Positions 38,168-41,684 of a DNA stretch of 41,684 nt are shown piece by piece. The first letter of the stretch is position 1. Each line of letters opens with the position of its first letter. The DNA is from an uncultured Collinsella sp. (GTDB lineage: Bacteria > Actinomycetota > Coriobacteriia > Coriobacteriales > Coriobacteriaceae): NCBI GenBank assembly GCA_900549455.1, contig UROM01000002.1, forward strand, positions 1 to 41,684, in the 5' to 3' direction. Under the pieces are notes generated by a model. It searched no databases, was not told the DNA's origin, and was given only the letters and a program-made list of their open reading frames with translations. The position numbers and the translations under genes are program-made.

Positions 38168-39334
38168 ATGTTCGAGAAGAGTGTCGAGGAGCTCACCGAG
38201 CTCGGCGCCCAGATCACCACGGCCGAGATTGCTCAGCAGCCCGAGCTTTGGCGTGATACGCTCAACATCTATCGCGAGAACAAGGAGGCCATCGAGGCCT
38301 TCCTGGCCGAGGCTCGCGCTATGGGCGAGGGCCGTCTGTCCGTTGTCTTCACCGGTGCCGGTACGTCCGACTACGTTGGCGATACCTGTGCCCCGTACCT
38401 GCGTCACGCTGGCAACACTGATCTCTACGACTTTAAGCCCATCGCCACGACCGACATCGTGAGCGCCCCGCGTGACTTCCTGCGCGCCGAGGATCCCACG
38501 CTCGTGGTTTCCTTTGCCCGCTCTGGCAACAGCCCCGAGAGCCTTGCCGCCGTTGCCGTTGCCAAGGAGCTCGTCCACAACGTCAAGTTCCTCAACATCA
38601 CCTGCGCTCCCGAGGGCAAGCTCGCCGTCGAGTCTGCCGATGATCCCAACGCGCTGACGCTGCTCATTCCGCGCGCCAACGACAAGGGCTTCGCCATGAC
38701 CGGTTCTTATTCCTGCATGACCCTGCTCTCCACCCTTATTTTCGACACTGCCTCTGACGAGCAGAAGGCCGAGTGGGTCGAGACAATTGCCAAGATGGGC
38801 GAGGAGGTCATCTCCCGTGAGCCCGAGATCGCCGATTACCTGGCTGGCGACTTCAACCGCGTGACCTACTTGGGTTCTGGCTCCTTCGGTGGCCTTGCCC
38901 AGGAGAGCCAGCTCAAGATCCTTGAGCTCGCTCACGGTCTGGTCGCTACTTCCTACGACACCTCCATGGGCTATCGTCACGGACCTAAGTCCTTCGTCGA
39001 CGATAAGACGCTCGTCTTCGTGTTCGTCAATAACGACGCCTACACCCGTCAGTACGACATCGACATCCTCAACGAGATCGGTGGCGACGAGATCGCTCAG
39101 CACACCATCGCCGTTCAGCAGGAAGGTGCCACCGTCTATGAGGGTGAGTCCTTCACCTTTAAGGGCTACGAGGCACTTCCCGAGGGCTACCTTGCTCTGC
39201 CGTTCGTGATGTTTGCCCAGGCTATCAGCCTGTTCAACTCCGTGCGCGTGGGCAACACGCCCGATACGCCGAGCCCCACCGGCACGGTCAACCGCGTGGT
39301 TAAGGGCGTGACGATTCACCCCTTCACCGCTTAA
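38168..39334 (+). CDS. agaS: SIS-domain sugar isomerase/deaminase, AgaS-like
   Basis: This 388-residue protein has two SIS domains and the length of E. coli AgaS. AgaS deaminates galactosamine 6-phosphate to tagatose 6-phosphate in the GalNAc pathway. Visible motifs are VVFTGAGTSDYVGD (about 56-69), VSFARSGNSPES with the phosphate-binding Ser/Thr residues, and YLGSGSFGGLAQESQLKILE in the second domain. TSYDTSMGYRHGPKSF carries the His of the active site. The context (GntR regulator, PTS, nagA) supports the assignment. AGAGAGAGG precedes the ATG. Confidence 0.88.
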   Translation: MFEKSVEELTELGAQITTAEIAQQPELWRDTLNIYRENKEAIEAFLAEARAMGEGRLSVVFTGAGTSDYVGDTCAPYLRHAGNTDLYDFKPIATTDIVSAPRDFLRAEDPTLVVSFARSGNSPESLAAVAVAKELVHNVKFLNITCAPEGKLAVESADDPNALTLLIPRANDKGFAMTGSYSCMTLLSTLIFDTASDEQKAEWVETIAKMGEEVISREPEIADYLAGDFNRVTYLGSGSFGGLAQESQLKILELAHGLVATSYDTSMGYRHGPKSFVDDKTLVFVFVNNDAYTRQYDIDILNEIGGDEIAQHTIAVQQEGATVYEGESFTFKGYEALPEGYLALPFVMFAQAISLFNSVRVGNTPDTPSPTGTVNRVVKGVTIHPFTA

Positions 39335-39350
39335 TCGCGTCCCCCTGTAA

Positions 39351-39391
39351 GGGCGCCCGTCCGCTCATAACGGCGGGCGGGCGCTTTTTGT
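39351..39391 (+). terminator. Intrinsic terminator after agaS
   Basis: GCGCCCGTCCGC and GCGGGCGGGCGC pair (with G-T) around an 8-base loop and are followed by TTTTT. It may also act as partial readthrough between agaS and nagA. Confidence 0.85.
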
Positions 39392-39451
39392 TTTACGTGA
39401 GCTGGGTATAAGCATCACTACAGTCAACTGCTTTAGAAGCAAGGAGTGCAT

Positions 39452-40621
39452 ATGAGCACGTACGCAATTAAGGCTGACAAGTTCTTCTTGCCGGCAGGCC
39501 CGCAACTGGGCGGCTATCTTATGGTCGAGGATGGCGTCTTTGGCGCCTGGCAGGCCGACGAGCCCTCTTGCGAGATTAAGGACTATACGGGATCGTGGAT
39601 CGCACCGGGTATGGTCGATACTCACATCCATGGCTTCTACAACCACTCAACTACCGATAACGATCCCGAGGGCATCGATATCAGCTCGACCGAGCTCGCC
39701 CGTCGCGGCACCACCAGCTGGCTGCCCACGACGTTCACCGATGGCGTCGAGCAGATCAAGGACGCCTGCGCCGCCATCGCTCAGGCGGACGAGGGTCGCG
39801 GCCCCGACTTCTGCGGTGCTCGCATTCAGGGCATCTACCTGGAGGGCCCCTTCTTTACCATGAAGCACGTGGGCGCGCAGAACCCCGCTTACCTGATCGA
39901 TCCCTCCGAGGAGGTCTTCGATCAGTGGCAGGAGGCTGCGGGTGGTCGCATCGTTAAGAGCGCCATGGCGGCCGAGCGCGATGGTGCCGCTGCTTATGCG
40001 GCTGCTCTGAATGCCAAGGGTGTGGTGACCAGCATCGGTCACTCCGACGCCACCTACGATGAGTGCATCGCCGCCATCAACGCCGGTGCCAGCTGCTTTA
40101 CGCATACCTATAACGGCCAGCGCGGGCTGCATCACCGTGAGCCCGGTGTCGTGGGTGCTGCCATGTCCACGCCCGAGACCTACGCCGAGATCATCTGTGA
40201 CGGCAAGCACGTAAACCCTGCCGCCATCAAGGCGCTGCTGCAGGCAAAGGGCTGGCAGCACACGGTGCTCATCACCGACTGCCTGGGTTGTGGCGGCATG
40301 CCCGAGGGCAGCTACACCAGTGGTGGCATGGACGTCATCATGAAGGACAACCTGTGCTGGCTCGCCGACGGCAAGAGCATTGCCGGCTCGGTGCTCACGC
40401 TTGCCCAGGGCGTCAAGAACATCGTCGACTGGGGCATCGCCAGCGCCGATATCGCCATTCGCATGGCAACCGAGGTGCCGGCACGCTCCGCGCACATCGA
40501 GGATAAGTGCGGCAGCATCATGCCGGGTCGCGACGCCGACTTTGTCGTGTTCGACCATGAGCTCACCCTTGTCGAGACGTATGTTGGCGGCCAGAGCGTC
40601 GGCAACGCCTTTACCGAGTAA
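39452..40621 (+). CDS. nagA: N-acetylhexosamine-6-phosphate deacetylase (NagA/AgaA)
   Basis: This 389-residue amidohydrolase removes the acetyl group from GlcNAc 6-phosphate or GalNAc 6-phosphate. Metal-site motifs are visible: DTHIHGF near residue 58, the YLEGPFF loop with its Glu, GHSDATYDE, and the hallmark HTYNGQRGLHHREPGV. A catalytic Asp sits in LITDCLG. Its linkage to the PTS and agaS suggests that GalNAc 6-phosphate is a natural substrate, so agaA is an alternative name. I chose ATG 39452, with AAGGAG 5 bases upstream. Confidence 0.92.
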   Translation: MSTYAIKADKFFLPAGPQLGGYLMVEDGVFGAWQADEPSCEIKDYTGSWIAPGMVDTHIHGFYNHSTTDNDPEGIDISSTELARRGTTSWLPTTFTDGVEQIKDACAAIAQADEGRGPDFCGARIQGIYLEGPFFTMKHVGAQNPAYLIDPSEEVFDQWQEAAGGRIVKSAMAAERDGAAAYAAALNAKGVVTSIGHSDATYDECIAAINAGASCFTHTYNGQRGLHHREPGVVGAAMSTPETYAEIICDGKHVNPAAIKALLQAKGWQHTVLITDCLGCGGMPEGSYTSGGMDVIMKDNLCWLADGKSIAGSVLTLAQGVKNIVDWGIASADIAIRMATEVPARSAHIEDKCGSIMPGRDADFVVFDHELTLVETYVGGQSVGNAFTE

Positions 40622-40626
40622 CGATA

Positions 40627-40665
40627 GAAAAAGACGGCGGGCCCGAATCTGCTCGGACCCGCCGT
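40627..40665 (-). terminator. Intrinsic terminator of the flavodoxin gene
   Basis: ACGGCGGGTCCGA and TCGGGCCCGCCGT (minus strand) form a 13-bp stem with one mismatch, followed by T residues. It lies in the convergent gap after nagA and may help stop nagA transcripts too. Confidence 0.8.
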
Positions 40666-40696
40666 ATGGGTTAAACGCTCAAAAGCACCTTCACAG

Positions 40697-41281
40697 TTAC
40701 AGCTTGTTAGCGATCTTCTTTGCCGTGCGCTTAACGCCGGCCACCAGGCCTCCTGCAGGATGCTCCTTCTCGTATGCTAGGCGCTTCTCGCGCTTGGCGT
40801 ACTCTTCGACGATGATGTCGCCATACTCGTCTTCGATCTTGTCGAAGAAGTCGACGGCGCCCTTAATTTCCTCAGCGGTCGGGTGTCCCTTTTGGACACC
40901 GCCGGCGAGTTTGAACGGTCCCCACGTATCAAAGCCTGGGCAGCCGTAGATACCCATAAAGATGGCCTGCCTCATGCGGCAGATGCCATCGATATCCTTG
41001 CCGTACCACTTGTTTTTGCCACCGTAGGTCATAAGGCCAAACACCTTGTCCTGCGGCTGCAGCACGTTCGTGAGCACGCGTGCCATGTCCTTGTCGATCT
41101 CGGAGTAATAGATGCCCGTGGCGACACCGATCAGATGATATTCGTGCAGGTCGGGGTACTCGTTTTTACCGAGCGCCTTGACGTCGAGGGTATCGATCTC
41201 GGGGTGTGCCTCGACGATGGCGTCCACGAGCTTTTTCGTATTGCCGTGATGGCGCGAGGCGTAGAGGATGATGGTTCGCAT
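40697..41281 (-). CDS. Flavodoxin-family protein
   Basis: This 194-residue protein has the flavodoxin fold. It begins MRTIILYASRHHGNTKKLVDAI, with the FMN phosphate-binding loop ASRHHGNT at about residues 8-15. ATGIYYSEIDKDM and VFGLMTYGGKNKWYG follow, near the flavin ring. It would carry electrons or reduce small molecules; the partner is unknown. The C-terminal 40 residues are basic and helical (GLVAGVKRTAKKIANKL). I chose ATG 41281, with AAAGG upstream, rather than an in-frame ATG at 41311. Confidence 0.88.
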   Translation of the reverse strand: MRTIILYASRHHGNTKKLVDAIVEAHPEIDTLDVKALGKNEYPDLHEYHLIGVATGIYYSEIDKDMARVLTNVLQPQDKVFGLMTYGGKNKWYGKDIDGICRMRQAIFMGIYGCPGFDTWGPFKLAGGVQKGHPTAEEIKGAVDFFDKIEDEYGDIIVEEYAKREKRLAYEKEHPAGGLVAGVKRTAKKIANKL

Positions 41282-41437
41282 AAGAAGGCCTTTCAGCTGT
41301 AATTGCATCAATGTCTGTATGGTACCCCGTTACATGGCTGGGATACCGGACGCATCGATGAGCGTGCGGGTTTGTCCTTTGGTTAGGGCCGAGACGGGTA
41401 CTTGCGAGCAAAAAGCAGTTGTTCGAAAGGATGGGCA

Positions 41438-41642
41438 ATGGAATACGCTCTCTCCAACGATTCGATTTCTATTAAGGTGTCCACGGCTGGTGGTTCGTTT
41501 ACCTCGATCGAGGCCGGAGGTCGCGAGTATCTGTGGCAGGGCGATCCCGCCGTGTGGTCCGGCCAGGCACCGATTTGCTTCCCGATTTGCGGAGGCTTGC
41601 GCGACAACAGCGCCATGACGTTTGCCGGGCATCATGTAAAGC
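41438..41642 (+). CDS. Aldose 1-epimerase family protein, N-terminal fragment only
   Basis: The first ~68 genomic residues read MEYALSNDSISIKVSTAGGS, then a GREYLWQGDPAVWSGQAPICFPICGGLRD region. This is typical of the galactose mutarotase/aldose 1-epimerase superfamily (YihR/LacX-type). The enzyme interconverts anomers of sugars or sugar phosphates. GGATGGGC-like bases and GAAAGG precede the ATG. The gene is cut off by sequencing adapter at 41643, so the apparent stop codon near 41682 is artificial and the real protein is longer. Confidence 0.8.
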
Positions 41643-41684
41643 CTGTCTCTTATACACATCTGACGCTGCCGACGATCGCATAAG
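41643..41684. other. Nextera adapter contamination at the contig end
   Basis: Bases 41643-41661 are CTGTCTCTTATACACATCT, the exact 19-bp Tn5 mosaic end used in Nextera libraries. They are followed by GACGCTGCCGACGA (41662-41675), the read-side adapter. The last bases TCGCATAA are probably an index (the reverse complement TTATGCGA matches what I recall as index S522), followed by one further adapter base. This DNA is not part of the organism. Confidence 0.97.

Noticed and set aside
41643..41684. Apparent C-terminal peptide PVSYTHLTLPTIA and stop codon of the epimerase
   Set aside because: These are a translation of adapter DNA, not of the organism.

Overview
The window is about 41.7 kb of GC-rich DNA, densely coding on both strands with short gaps. 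The gene content suggests a gut Coriobacteriia genome, most like Collinsella: an archaeal-type topoisomerase I, a long-tailed RicT, a mannose/GalNAc-family PTS, NagA/AgaS amino-sugar genes, tatAC beside hypAB, and several small conserved proteins of unknown function. This assignment is inference from gene content and base composition; no rRNA is present to confirm it. The last 42 bases (41643-41684) are not genomic. They are a Nextera transposon end, adapter and index, so the window ends at a real contig edge.

Left part (1-6.4 kb): a truncated membrane protein, then a mostly minus-strand block with typA/bipA, two small unknown proteins, a bifunctional-nuclease-family protein, a tRNA-Ile(GAU) with a clear promoter and terminator, manA and a GntR/UTRA regulator. 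Plus-strand genes follow (6.6-10.3 kb): a ROK sugar kinase, a manganese-dependent pyrophosphatase and the Na+/H+ antiporter nhaA behind a structured leader.

Middle (10.3-24.9 kb): a small unknown minus-strand gene, a class Ic aspartate aminotransferase, a STAS protein, tatA-tatC, hypA-hypB, topoisomerase I, a convergent zinc-ribbon membrane protein, the compact tmk-holB-ricT replication/RNA-maturation operon, comF, and a protein with a possible PD-(D/E)XK nuclease domain.

Right part (25-41.6 kb): a lipoprotein of the solute-binding type 3 family with a long leader, hpf, degV, a hydroxyisobutyrate-dehydrogenase-like enzyme carrying a His/Cys-rich tail, two unknown proteins, an NAD-type isocitrate dehydrogenase and a membrane-anchored SurA-like protein. 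The last functional unit is an amino-sugar locus: PTS IIA-yajC-IIB-IIC-IID, a GntR/UTRA regulator, agaS and nagA. An identical 12-bp palindrome (TGGTTACTACCA), resembling DasR/NagR operators, lies upstream of both the PTS operon and agaS. This makes a small regulon for uptake, deacetylation and deamination of GalNAc (or GlcNAc), a sugar of host mucin.

Non-coding structure is rich. Two copies of a ~0.22-kb element have long terminal inverted repeats (one copy with perfect 33-bp arms). At least six short palindromic intergenic elements carry a GGGAC/GTCCC core. Intrinsic terminators follow most operons.
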